Shown: in pieces, positions 53,852 through 62,523 of the stretch | Layout: each line of letters begins with the position of its first letter | How positions within the stretch are numbered: position 1 is the first letter of the stretch | Assembly: GCF_011927795.1 (NCBI RefSeq) | Contig: NZ_JAATJJ010000001.1 | Location: forward strand, 2,543,062 to 2,607,061 | Direction: 5' to 3' | DNA: 64,000 nt | Source: Saonia flava | GTDB taxonomy: Bacteria; Bacteroidota; Bacteroidia; Flavobacteriales; Flavobacteriaceae | Position numbers and translations under genes: made by a program | Notes under the pieces: model-generated | What the model was told of the DNA's origin: nothing | The model's input: only the letters and a program-made list of their open reading frames with translations | The model's database searches: none

Positions 53852-54505
53852 ATGACCGGATTTATTTTTGATTTGGACGGTGTTATAGTAGATACCGCCA
53901 AATACCACTTTTTAGCATGGAAGAAATTGGCCAACGAACTTGGTTTCGAATTTACTGAGGAGCAAAATGAACTTTTTAAAGGGGTGAGTAGGAAAAGATG
54001 TTTGGAAATCCTTTTGGATATTGGAAATATTAAAAGTAATCAGGAACAATTTGATACATGGATGGTTCAAAAGAACTTGGATTATTTGGAATATATTGAA
54101 AAAATGAATGAATCTGAGATTCTTCCAAATGTTCCCAAAATATTGAAATATTTAAAAGAAGAAGGTTTCCCAATTGCCTTGGGCTCTGCCAGTAAAAATG
54201 CAAGACCCATTTTAGAGAAAGTAAAACTATTGCCATACTTTGATGTCATTGTGGATGGAAATAGTGTTACAAAGGCTAAACCGAATCCAGAGGTTTTTCT
54301 TATTGCTGCAGAACAATTAGGGGTTGTGCCAGAGAATTGTATTGTATTCGAAGATGCGCTAGCTGGGATTGAAGCAGCCAATATTGCAGGAATGACAAGT
54401 ATTGGGATTGGAGATGAAAAAACACTTTCCAAAGCCGATTTTAATTTTAATGATTTTACAGAAATCAGTTTAGAATTTATTGAAAAATTAGTTAATAGTA
54501 AATGA
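53852..54505 (+). CDS. pgmB: beta-phosphoglucomutase
   Basis: This HAD enzyme interconverts beta-glucose 1-phosphate and glucose 6-phosphate. The 217-residue protein has the nucleophile motif FDLDGVIVDT (Asp7, Asp9), a cap of about 60 residues, SASKNARPIL, the Lys in KAKPNPEVFL and FEDALAGIEAA. The neighbouring GH65 gene, which overlaps its stop, would make the beta-anomer from maltose by phosphorolysis, which supports the mutase call over other HAD phosphatases. Confidence 0.94.
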   Translation: MTGFIFDLDGVIVDTAKYHFLAWKKLANELGFEFTEEQNELFKGVSRKRCLEILLDIGNIKSNQEQFDTWMVQKNLDYLEYIEKMNESEILPNVPKILKYLKEEGFPIALGSASKNARPILEKVKLLPYFDVIVDGNSVTKAKPNPEVFLIAAEQLGVVPENCIVFEDALAGIEAANIAGMTSIGIGDEKTLSKADFNFNDFTEISLEFIEKLVNSK

Positions 54506-56805
54506 ATCAAGAATATATACAGCCCAATGAGTGGTCCATTATTGAAGAGGGATTTGATAGGGAAAAAGTAAAATCTTCAGAAAGCCTGTTCAGTATTGGG
54601 AATGGCGCCATGGGACAGCGGGCAAATTTTGAAGAGCACTATTCAGGGAAGACCTTTCAGGGTAGTTACATTGCAGGAGTGTACTATCCGGATAAAACCC
54701 GAGTGGGATGGTGGAAAAATGGATATCCCGAATATTTCGCGAAGGTTTTGAATGCTCCCAATTGGATTGGGATTAATGTATTTATAAATGGGGTTGCCTT
54801 GGATTTGAACACCTGTAAAAAGGTGAAAAACTATAGAAGGGAACTTAATATGAAAGAGGGTTGGTACAAAAGAAATTTTGTTGCCCAACTTTCAAATGAT
54901 GTAGATGTAGCTGTTGAAGCAACTCGCTTCTTAAGTTTGGATATAGATGAGATGGGTGCCATACAGTATGAATTGAAGGTGTTGAATTCTGATGCAGCTA
55001 TTAAAATGACCCCCTATTTGGATAGTGGCATTACCAATGAAGATAGTAATTGGGACGATAAATTTTGGAATACAACCAATATTTCATCCCATAGAAATAG
55101 AGCTTTTATTGAGGCCCATACAATGAAAACCAATTTTGCCACCTGTACTTTTATGGAAGCAAGTGCGGTTTTAAATGGAGTTAAGTTACAGGGAAAAGTA
55201 TGTGATAAAAAAGAAACATGGATAGGTTTAGAGTTTGAACAACTTCTAAAAAAGGGCGAGAAGATAACACTTCATAAATTTGGAGGCTACACGGTTTCTA
55301 GAAATCACAAAGCATCAGATTTGGTGGATGTAGCCAACAAAGTTTTGGATAAAACCACCCAGTTAGGTTTTGATGCCCAACTTCAAAAACAAAAAGAAGC
55401 TTGGGCGGCAATATGGAAAATGAGTGATATTGTTATTGAAGGCGATGTTAAAGCGCAACAGGGTATTCGTTTTAATATTTTTCAATTGAACCAAACCTAT
55501 TTGGGGAAAGATTCTAGACTTAATATCGGCCCAAAAGGATTTACGGGTGAAAAATATGGAGGTAGTACGTATTGGGATACAGAGGCCTATTGTATTCCTT
55601 TTTATATGGCTACAAAAGACCAGCAAGTAGCTAGAAATCTTTTAAAATATAGGTATGATCAGCTAGGAAAAGCTATTGAGAATGCTAAAAAATTGGGGTT
55701 CAAGAATGGTGCGGCCCTATACCCAATGGTGACAATGAACGGTGAGGAATGTCATAATGAATGGGAAATTACCTTTGAAGAGATTCATAGAAATGGAGCA
55801 ATTGCTTTTGCTATATACAATTACTACAGATATACGGGGGATTACTCTTATATTCCAGAAATGGGATTGGAAGTACTTATAGGCATTGCCCGCTTCTGGC
55901 ATCAAAGAGCCACTTTCTCATCCCATAAAAATAAATATGTAATCTTGGGTGTCACAGGTCCCAATGAATATGAAAATAATATAAACAATAACTGGTACAC
56001 CAATTATTTGGCAAAATGGTGTATGGAGTATACTATAAATCAGATTGAAAAGGTAAGAAAGGAGCATTCTAGTGATTATGCTAGAATAATGAACGATACC
56101 CAATTATCAGAAACAGAAATAGTAGAATGGAATAACGTGTTTTCCAATATGTATTTCCCATTTTCTGATGAATACCAAGTATTTTTGCAACAGGATGGTT
56201 TTTTGGACAAAGAATTGGTAAGGGTTCAAGACTTGCCAAAAACAGAAAGACCCATCAATCAAAAATGGAGTTGGGACAGGATTTTACGCTCCCCTTATAT
56301 AAAACAAGCTGATGTCCTTCAAGGATTTTATTTTTTTGAAGACCATTTTTCTATTGAACAGTTAGAAAGACATTTTGATTTTTACGAACCTTTTACAGTC
56401 CATGAATCCTCGCTTTCACCATGTGTTCATAGTATTCAGGCAGCTAAATTGGATAGAATGGAGCAAGCTTATACTTTTTATTTGCGGACCTCTCGTTTGG
56501 ATTTGGATGACTACAACAAAGAGGTGGAGGAAGGTTTGCATATTACTTCCATGGCAGGGACATGGATGAGCATTGTGGAAGGCTTTGGCGGTATGCGAAT
56601 TGCGGAAAATACCCTTTCGTTTACTCCCAAAATTCCCAAGCAATGGGAGGCCTATGCTTTTAAGATCAACTTTAGAAACAATATTGTTAAGGTGAGGGTT
56701 ACCACTAAGGAAACCAGTTTTTTTGTGGAGGGAGATACCCATATAACAATAAATGTAGATGGTAAGAAAGTTAATTTACCTCCATTTAAAGAAATTAATG
56801 TGTAA
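54502..56805 (+). CDS. GH65 maltose phosphorylase-like enzyme
   Basis: A 767-residue GH65 enzyme, cytoplasmic as no signal peptide is present. It has the N-terminal super-beta-sandwich (about 1-270), the (alpha/alpha)6 barrel (about 310-680) and a C-terminal beta-sandwich. The catalytic region GEECHNEWEITFEEIHRNGA places the probable general-acid Glu at 420, and VTGPNEYENNINNNWYTN is the phosphorylase signature block. With PgmB it would turn maltose and phosphate into glucose and glucose 6-phosphate. Trehalose or kojibiose phosphorylase activity is possible. Its start overlaps the pgmB stop (ATGA), a coupled pair. Confidence 0.93.
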   Translation: MNQEYIQPNEWSIIEEGFDREKVKSSESLFSIGNGAMGQRANFEEHYSGKTFQGSYIAGVYYPDKTRVGWWKNGYPEYFAKVLNAPNWIGINVFINGVALDLNTCKKVKNYRRELNMKEGWYKRNFVAQLSNDVDVAVEATRFLSLDIDEMGAIQYELKVLNSDAAIKMTPYLDSGITNEDSNWDDKFWNTTNISSHRNRAFIEAHTMKTNFATCTFMEASAVLNGVKLQGKVCDKKETWIGLEFEQLLKKGEKITLHKFGGYTVSRNHKASDLVDVANKVLDKTTQLGFDAQLQKQKEAWAAIWKMSDIVIEGDVKAQQGIRFNIFQLNQTYLGKDSRLNIGPKGFTGEKYGGSTYWDTEAYCIPFYMATKDQQVARNLLKYRYDQLGKAIENAKKLGFKNGAALYPMVTMNGEECHNEWEITFEEIHRNGAIAFAIYNYYRYTGDYSYIPEMGLEVLIGIARFWHQRATFSSHKNKYVILGVTGPNEYENNINNNWYTNYLAKWCMEYTINQIEKVRKEHSSDYARIMNDTQLSETEIVEWNNVFSNMYFPFSDEYQVFLQQDGFLDKELVRVQDLPKTERPINQKWSWDRILRSPYIKQADVLQGFYFFEDHFSIEQLERHFDFYEPFTVHESSLSPCVHSIQAAKLDRMEQAYTFYLRTSRLDLDDYNKEVEEGLHITSMAGTWMSIVEGFGGMRIAENTLSFTPKIPKQWEAYAFKINFRNNIVKVRVTTKETSFFVEGDTHITINVDGKKVNLPPFKEINV

Positions 56806-56814
56806 TTAAATTAC

Positions 56815-58689
56815 ATGCAAAAGGCTCTTCTCTCAATTGTTTTATTTTTAGTGATACTATTTGCTTCGTGTATATCATCCAACAAAAGTAAAAAAGAGAT
56901 AATGAATGAAAAAAAGGGAAAAAAGGTAGTATACCAAGTTTTTACACGCCTTTTTGGAAATACCAATAATACCAACAAACCATGGGGAACCATTGAGGAG
57001 AACGGAGTTGGAAAATTTGCGGATTTTACGGATAAGGCACTCCGAGAAATAAGGGATTTGGGGGTTACCCATATTTGGTATACAGGGATTCCACATCATG
57101 CTGTTATTCATGATTATACAGCTTATGGTATTTCCAATGACGACCCAGATGTTGTAAAAGGCCGAGCTGGCTCTCCCTATGCTGTTAAAGACTATTACAA
57201 TGTAAATCCAGATTTAGCAGAAGACCCAGCAAATAGATTGAAGGAATTTAAAGAATTGATAGCACGCAGCCACAACAATAATTTGAAAGTTATTATTGAC
57301 ATTGTTCCCAACCACATTGCCAGAAAATATGAGGGGACTGTTAATCCACCTGGAGTTGAAGATTTTGGTGCAAATGATGATACTACAGTGGTCTATCATA
57401 AGGACAATAACTTTTATTATAATCCTAATGAAGAGTTTAAAGTCCCAGAATGGCAAGAAGGATATCTTCCACTGGGAGGAGAAATAATTGATTTAGTGGA
57501 TGGAAAATTTAGGGAAATCCCCGCTAAATGGACTGGAAATGGTTCCAGTTTGTCCCAGCCGAATTTTAACGATTGGTACGAGACTGTAAAAATAAATTAC
57601 GGGGTTAGCCCTGATGGAAGAAAGGATTTTGACGAACTGCCCAATGATTTTAATGATAAGGATTACAAATCCCATTTTGAATTTTGGAAAGATAAGGAAG
57701 TCCCTAATTCATGGAAAAAATTTAGGGACATTGCGTTGTATTGGCTGGATCTTGGTGTGGATGGTTTTAGGTATGATATGGCGGAAATGGTACCCGTGGA
57801 GTTTTGGAGCTACATGAACTCCAGCATCAAAATGAAAAATCCTAATGCTTTTTTAATGGCAGAAGTTTATAATCCAAGCATTTATAGACCATACATTAAG
57901 TTGGGTAAAATGGATTACTTGTATGATAAGGTAGAGATGTATGATAGTCTAAAGCATATTATGAAGGGGTATGGATGGACAGACCATATTCCTTATATGC
58001 AAGAAGGGATGATGGATATAGAACATCATATGCTCCATTTTTTGGAAAACCATGATGAGCAGCGAATAGCCAGTCCAGAATTTGTGGGAAAAGCGGAGAT
58101 AGGTAAGCCTGCAATGGTAGTTTCGGCTACAATCAGCACGTCACCTACCATGATCTATTTTGGTCAAGAAGTGGGGGAGCCAGGCGCAGAGAATGCTGGG
58201 TTTGGAAATCCAAGCCGAACATCGATTTTTGATTATATTGGTGTTCCCCATCATCAACGTTGGGTTAATAACAAAAAGTTCGATGGAGGTCAGCTTTCTG
58301 AAACTGAAGCAGAACTTAGGGATTTTTATAAGAGACTATTAAATTTCACTGTTAAAAGTCCAGCTCTTATGGGGGAATATAGGGAAATACATAGATTCAA
58401 CCGTGAGCATACCAAAAATTATAATCATAGAGTTTTGTCCTATGTTAGATGGTCAGCAGATGAAAAACTGATTGTTGTCTCCAATTTTGATGTAAATGAT
58501 AGTTTTTCTTTTGAACTTAAAGTTCCAAATGAAATAGTTGCTGAATGGAAATTAAAAAATGAAAGTTATCAATTATCAGAAGAACTGTACCATAAAAAAA
58601 ATCAAACTTTAAAAGTAGAAGAAGGTATGGGGAGGTTAAACGTTGAACTAGAACCTTTGGAATCAGTTATTTATAAGGTAAAGGAATAA
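56815..58689 (+). CDS. GH13 alpha-amylase-like lipoprotein
   Basis: A 624-residue GH13 hydrolase with lipoprotein signal LVILFASC, so it works at the cell envelope like SusG. All four conserved regions are present: region I DIVPNH (about 162-167), region II GFRYDMAEM with nucleophile Asp321, region III AEVYNP with acid/base Glu350, and region IV ENHDEQR with Asp414. The C-terminal beta domain closes near residue 620. It opens starch or maltodextrin for SusCD uptake. A strong terminator follows it. Confidence 0.93.
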   Translation: MQKALLSIVLFLVILFASCISSNKSKKEIMNEKKGKKVVYQVFTRLFGNTNNTNKPWGTIEENGVGKFADFTDKALREIRDLGVTHIWYTGIPHHAVIHDYTAYGISNDDPDVVKGRAGSPYAVKDYYNVNPDLAEDPANRLKEFKELIARSHNNNLKVIIDIVPNHIARKYEGTVNPPGVEDFGANDDTTVVYHKDNNFYYNPNEEFKVPEWQEGYLPLGGEIIDLVDGKFREIPAKWTGNGSSLSQPNFNDWYETVKINYGVSPDGRKDFDELPNDFNDKDYKSHFEFWKDKEVPNSWKKFRDIALYWLDLGVDGFRYDMAEMVPVEFWSYMNSSIKMKNPNAFLMAEVYNPSIYRPYIKLGKMDYLYDKVEMYDSLKHIMKGYGWTDHIPYMQEGMMDIEHHMLHFLENHDEQRIASPEFVGKAEIGKPAMVVSATISTSPTMIYFGQEVGEPGAENAGFGNPSRTSIFDYIGVPHHQRWVNNKKFDGGQLSETEAELRDFYKRLLNFTVKSPALMGEYREIHRFNREHTKNYNHRVLSYVRWSADEKLIVVSNFDVNDSFSFELKVPNEIVAEWKLKNESYQLSEELYHKKNQTLKVEEGMGRLNVELEPLESVIYKVKE

Positions 58690-58690
58690 A

Positions 58691-58722
58691 AAAAGGATTT
58701 GAACTAACCCAAATCCTTTTTA
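58691..58722 (+). terminator. terminator after GH13 gene
   Basis: A 10-bp stem AAAAGGATTT/AAATCCTTTT with a 10-base loop and a following T run, 2 bp after the GH13 stop codon. It also lies at the 3' end of the convergent small membrane protein gene. Confidence 0.75.
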
Positions 58723-58741
58723 CCTTTTTAGGGACTTGTTT

Positions 58742-59164
58742 CTAGCTGCTTTTTGGTGCTGTTGCCTTGTAGACAATGGCTATTACTACCCCTCCAATTC
58801 CATAATAAACAACATCAATTATTCCTTCGACAATATGACCAGTTAAATCAAGCATATCTGTTGTGGCATACATAACTAAATATATCCCAAAACCAATTAA
58901 TAGCCCAATTAAGGCACCAAATTCAAAACCTTCCTTGATACTGTGTGCGCCTCTTGCCCATTTGCCATAAAGTGTACTCATAGCAAAAGCAGCAATTAGA
59001 TTGCCAAGAAAGATTAGAGGAATGTTCATGGGGTCTTTTGCTATATTGTTCAGCGTGTGGGATTCATAAAAATCAACAGTTGCAATGCCCCATATTAAAT
59101 AGCCCAATAAAAACATAACCACAGAAGCTGCTAATGTGGCCAATAAATTAGATTTAGAAAACAT
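58742..59164 (-). CDS. small four-helix membrane protein, unknown
   Basis: A 140-residue protein with four hydrophobic helices at about 7-27, 49-65, 84-104 and 112-133, separated by short loops with a few acidic and basic residues. The TVDFYESHTL and LYGKWARGAHS loops look conserved in similar small Bacteroidota membrane proteins, but I cannot name the family with confidence; DUF1761-like proteins have comparable topology. It converges with the GH13 gene and appears to be monocistronic. Confidence 0.6.
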   Translation of the reverse strand: MFSKSNLLATLAASVVMFLLGYLIWGIATVDFYESHTLNNIAKDPMNIPLIFLGNLIAAFAMSTLYGKWARGAHSIKEGFEFGALIGLLIGFGIYLVMYATTDMLDLTGHIVEGIIDVVYYGIGGVVIAIVYKATAPKSS

Positions 59165-59352
59165 ACTTTTAGGTTTAGTTGGTTAATAATCAGATAAATA
59201 TATCAAAATGATTGATATATTTGCGTATTTTATTTAAAAATATTGCGAATTCAATAAAATTTTCATATTCTTTTTACGATTTTAGTATTCATGGATGCCA
59301 GTAAATTTCAACATCAAGTTGTATTTTTAGAATTTAAATGAAATTTTTAACA

Positions 59353-60105
59353 ATGAGAAAGAGAATAATAACATGTGTTATTGCAGTAATTGGTCTTATG
59401 GGTTGTAGAAATGAAAATTCAGGATTTTTGGTGATAGGTCATAGAGGGGCTATGGGACATGAAACAGAGAACACATTGGCATCTGTTCAAAAAGCATTGG
59501 ATTTAGGTGTGGATATGATAGAGATAGATGTCTTTAAAATTCAGAGTGGGGAAATTGTTGTTTTTCATGATGACCGTGTCGAGCGTCTTACAAATGGCGG
59601 AGGAAATATTGAAGAGTACAATATTTACGATTTAAAAAAACTATTATTGGATGGCAATCATAGAATCCCCATGTTACAGGATGTATTAAAATTGATAGAC
59701 AACAAAGTAAAATTGAATATTGAACTTAAGGGAGCCAATACAGCGGATAGGGTCAATCATATTATCGGTTATTATGTTGAAGAGAGAGGTTGGTCTGCAA
59801 ATAATTTCATTATTTCCAGTTTTAAGTGGGACGAGCTTAGAGCAATTAGAGGTTTTAATAAAGAAATCGAAATAGCCGTATTGACCGAGGACAATCCTTT
59901 GGATGCAATAGAAGTTGCCAGAGAACTGAATGCTGTTGCCATAAATCCAAATTTCAAGAGCCTAAATGAGGAAAATGTTCGTAAGATTAAGGAGGCAGGC
60001 TTCAAGATTTATACCTGGACTGTGAACGAGGTTTCTGATATAAGTAGAATGAAAGAACTAGATGTAGACGGAATATTTACGAATTACCCAGAGAGAGCGC
60101 ATTAA
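59353..60105 (+). CDS. glycerophosphodiester phosphodiesterase lipoprotein
   Basis: The enzyme releases glycerol 3-phosphate from phospholipid head groups. The 250-residue lipoprotein has signal ending VIGLMGC, the GDPD opening VIGHRGAMGHETENT with catalytic His and Arg, the metal Glu/Asp in IEIDV and VFHDDRVERLTNG, and a final TWTVNE that holds the family Trp and Asn. An ATG at 59338 is an alternative start. Its stop overlaps the YhiN-like start (TAATG). Released glycerol phosphate could feed the GlpF/GlpK genes nearby. Confidence 0.92.
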   Translation: MRKRIITCVIAVIGLMGCRNENSGFLVIGHRGAMGHETENTLASVQKALDLGVDMIEIDVFKIQSGEIVVFHDDRVERLTNGGGNIEEYNIYDLKKLLLDGNHRIPMLQDVLKLIDNKVKLNIELKGANTADRVNHIIGYYVEERGWSANNFIISSFKWDELRAIRGFNKEIEIAVLTEDNPLDAIEVARELNAVAINPNFKSLNEENVRKIKEAGFKIYTWTVNEVSDISRMKELDVDGIFTNYPERAH

Positions 60106-61385
60106 TGTTTGATGTTTTAGTAGTAGGTGGTGGCGCCGCAGGTTTTTTTGCGGCCATTAATATTTGTGAGAATTCCCCCAATTTAAATGTCGCCATTTTA
60201 GAAAGGGGAAAAGAGGTGCTTACCAAGGTAAAAGTATCTGGGGGTGGGCGTTGCAATGTGACCCATGCGGAATTTATGCCCAGTGAACTTGTTAAGAACT
60301 ATCCAAGGGGAGAAAAAGAGCTTTTGGGTCCTTTTCATACTTTTTGCAGCGGTGATATTGTAGCTTTTTTTGAAAAAAGAGGCATTGCATTAAAGATAGA
60401 AGAAGATGGTAGAATGTTTCCCACAACCAATTCTTCCCAAACCATAATAGATTGTTTCCTAAACGAAGTGAAAAGGCTGGGGATTACAGTCCTAAAAAAC
60501 AGTTCTGTAGTGGATATAGCTCCATCAGAATTAAAGGAGAACCCAAGTGGGTGGAGGGTGCAATCCTATAAAAAGGCTTATGAAACCAAAAAGCTGTTAG
60601 TGGCAACTGGGAGTAATACCAAAATTTGGAAAATAATGGAAGACTTAGGGCATACCATAGAACCTCCAGTGCCCTCTTTATTTACCTTTAACATTACGGA
60701 CGATAGGATAAAGGGAATCCAAGGGGTTAGCACGAACGCTCGAGTTTTGGTGAAACCAAAAATTTTTAATAATTCAAAGATATTAGTAAGCCTTAAAAGC
60801 CAGCTACCAAAAACTCCAATATTGGAATCTGAAGGGCCTTTGTTGATTACCCATTGGGGGATGAGCGGTCCCGCAATCTTAAAGCTATCTGCTTGGGGTG
60901 CTCAGATTTTAAATGGTTATAAATACCATTTTAAAATTCGTGTTAATTGGATACCAGAATATCATATTGGGGGTGTTTTACCCTTATTAATGGAAATTAA
61001 GGAGGTGGAAACCAAGAAAACGGTGTTAAGAACCAATGCCGTAGAACTACCTAAACGATTATGGATAAATTTGGTAAAGGCTTCTGGCATAGCAGATTCT
61101 ACAAAATGGGCCGATGTTTCAAAAAATCAATTACAGAAGTTGGCAGATCAGCTAACAAAATCTGAATTTTCCGTGGAAGGAAAAAGCACCTTTAAGGAAG
61201 AGTTTGTTACAGCGGGCGGTGTGGATTTAAAAGAAATTAATTTTAAAACTTTTGAAAGCAAGATTCATCCCAATCTATATTTTGCTGGAGAAGTTATAAA
61301 TGTAGATGCCATTACTGGAGGTTTTAATTTCCAAAATGCATGGACTGGGGGGTATATTGCCGCTAAGGCAATTGCATCATTTTAA
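60105..61385 (+). CDS. YhiN/HI0933-family NAD(P)/FAD-dependent oxidoreductase
   Basis: A 426-residue flavoprotein. The FAD-binding loop LVVGGGAAGFFAAI is at residues 5-18, with a second nucleotide-related GGGRCNVTHAEF and the C-terminal VDAITGGFNFQNAWTGGYIAA, the signature of the HI0933/YhiN family. The reaction is not established. It overlaps the GDPD gene by one base (TAATG), so it is translated with it; no functional link is obvious. Its last 9 bases overlap the convergent LytTR gene. Confidence 0.9.
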   Translation: MFDVLVVGGGAAGFFAAINICENSPNLNVAILERGKEVLTKVKVSGGGRCNVTHAEFMPSELVKNYPRGEKELLGPFHTFCSGDIVAFFEKRGIALKIEEDGRMFPTTNSSQTIIDCFLNEVKRLGITVLKNSSVVDIAPSELKENPSGWRVQSYKKAYETKKLLVATGSNTKIWKIMEDLGHTIEPPVPSLFTFNITDDRIKGIQGVSTNARVLVKPKIFNNSKILVSLKSQLPKTPILESEGPLLITHWGMSGPAILKLSAWGAQILNGYKYHFKIRVNWIPEYHIGGVLPLLMEIKEVETKKTVLRTNAVELPKRLWINLVKASGIADSTKWADVSKNQLQKLADQLTKSEFSVEGKSTFKEEFVTAGGVDLKEINFKTFESKIHPNLYFAGEVINVDAITGGFNFQNAWTGGYIAAKAIASF

Positions 61386-61676
61386 TCCCAATCTATGTAA
61401 AAAATCTGCTCTATAACTTTCACCTATTGGAATTCTAATTTTGCCAATTATTATTTTGCTTTTTTGTATGGCTTCAATATGAGATGCGTTTATAATAAAG
61501 GATTTATGAACTCTAAAGAATTGTTGTGAGGATACTTTATCATTAATTTCCCTAAAACTCATCAACGTTAGAATGGGCTTTGGAGAATGGGATACATAAA
61601 TTTTTAAATAATCCTTTAGACCCTGAATGTATTGTATTTTGTTTTTGCCCGAAAATGCAATGATAAGGTTTTTCAT
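61377..61676 (-). CDS. free-standing LytTR DNA-binding domain protein
   Basis: A 99-residue protein that is almost entirely a LytTR domain: YIQGLKDYLKIYV, ILTLMSFREI, FFRVHKSFIINASHIEAI and GKIRIPIGESYRADF are the family blocks. Response regulators of this type also have an N-terminal receiver of about 120 residues, which is absent, since a stop codon lies four codons upstream of the ATG. A GGAG sequence sits 3 bases before the ATG, so it is probably translated as a one-domain regulator, not a dead remnant. Its tail overlaps the YhiN gene by 9 bp. Confidence 0.75.
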   Translation of the reverse strand: MKNLIIAFSGKNKIQYIQGLKDYLKIYVSHSPKPILTLMSFREINDKVSSQQFFRVHKSFIINASHIEAIQKSKIIIGKIRIPIGESYRADFLHRLGLK

Positions 61677-61788
61677 TGTCTCCAGTTACAACACTTTTAA
61701 TTACAGTCATTTGGTTTTTAATAAACTTCTTAGCGTAATGTATTTTCCTTAGAAAACTAATCAATTAAAACCTAAAAACCTTAAGTAA

Positions 61789-62517
61789 TCAAGAAAGACC
61801 TAACATTAACAGTGCGGCAAAAACAGCTCCTAAAACTGGACCAACTACGGGAATCCATGAATAGCCCCAATCACTAGAAGCTTTTTCTTTTATGGGCAGA
61901 AGAGCGTGAACTATTCTTGGTCCCAAATCTCTTGCGGGGTTAATGGCGTAACCTGTTGCGCCTCCAAGACATAAACCAATCCCCCATACCACAAAAGCCA
62001 CAGGGAGTGCACCCAAAGACCCCAAACCAACTAGAGAACCAGAGTCTTCAATGGTGGCGTCTGTAAAATAGAGTACAGAAAAGACTAATATGAAAGTGCC
62101 AATAATTTCGGTCATAATGTTTGAGAATAGATGGGGAATAGCAGGTTTATTACAAAACACTGCTTTTTTAGTATCTCCATCAACAGTGCAGTCAAAATGG
62201 GGTTTGTGTGTTATCCAGACCAAAAAAGCACCAATCATGGCCCCTATAAATTGTGCCAAAATATAAGGTCCCACCAAACTCCAGGAAAATTTTCCGGCAA
62301 CCGCCAAGCCAATTGTTACTGCAGGGTTTATGTGAGCTCCACTATATGGAGCTGCAACCACCACACCCATATATACCGCCATGGCCCATCCGGTGGTAAT
62401 TACAATCCAACCGCCACCATTTCCAAAGGTCTTTTGTAAGACGGTGTTTGCTACAACGCCACAACCTAAAGTCAACAAAAGGGCTGTTCCAATAATTTCT
62501 GCTACAAAAGGTGTCAT
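61789..62517 (-). CDS. glpF: aquaglyceroporin (glycerol facilitator)
   Basis: An inner-membrane channel of 242 residues with six helices and both NPA half-helices: GAHINPAVTIG near 61-71 and GYAINPARDLGPR near 190-202. The Asp after the second NPAR is the glycerol-type marker, so glycerol uptake is favoured over water alone. It stands 6 bp after glpK on the same strand, a standard glycerol-uptake pair. Confidence 0.94.
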   Translation of the reverse strand: MTPFVAEIIGTALLLTLGCGVVANTVLQKTFGNGGGWIVITTGWAMAVYMGVVVAAPYSGAHINPAVTIGLAVAGKFSWSLVGPYILAQFIGAMIGAFLVWITHKPHFDCTVDGDTKKAVFCNKPAIPHLFSNIMTEIIGTFILVFSVLYFTDATIEDSGSLVGLGSLGALPVAFVVWGIGLCLGGATGYAINPARDLGPRIVHALLPIKEKASSDWGYSWIPVVGPVLGAVFAALLMLGLS

Positions 62518-62523
62518 GGCTAT

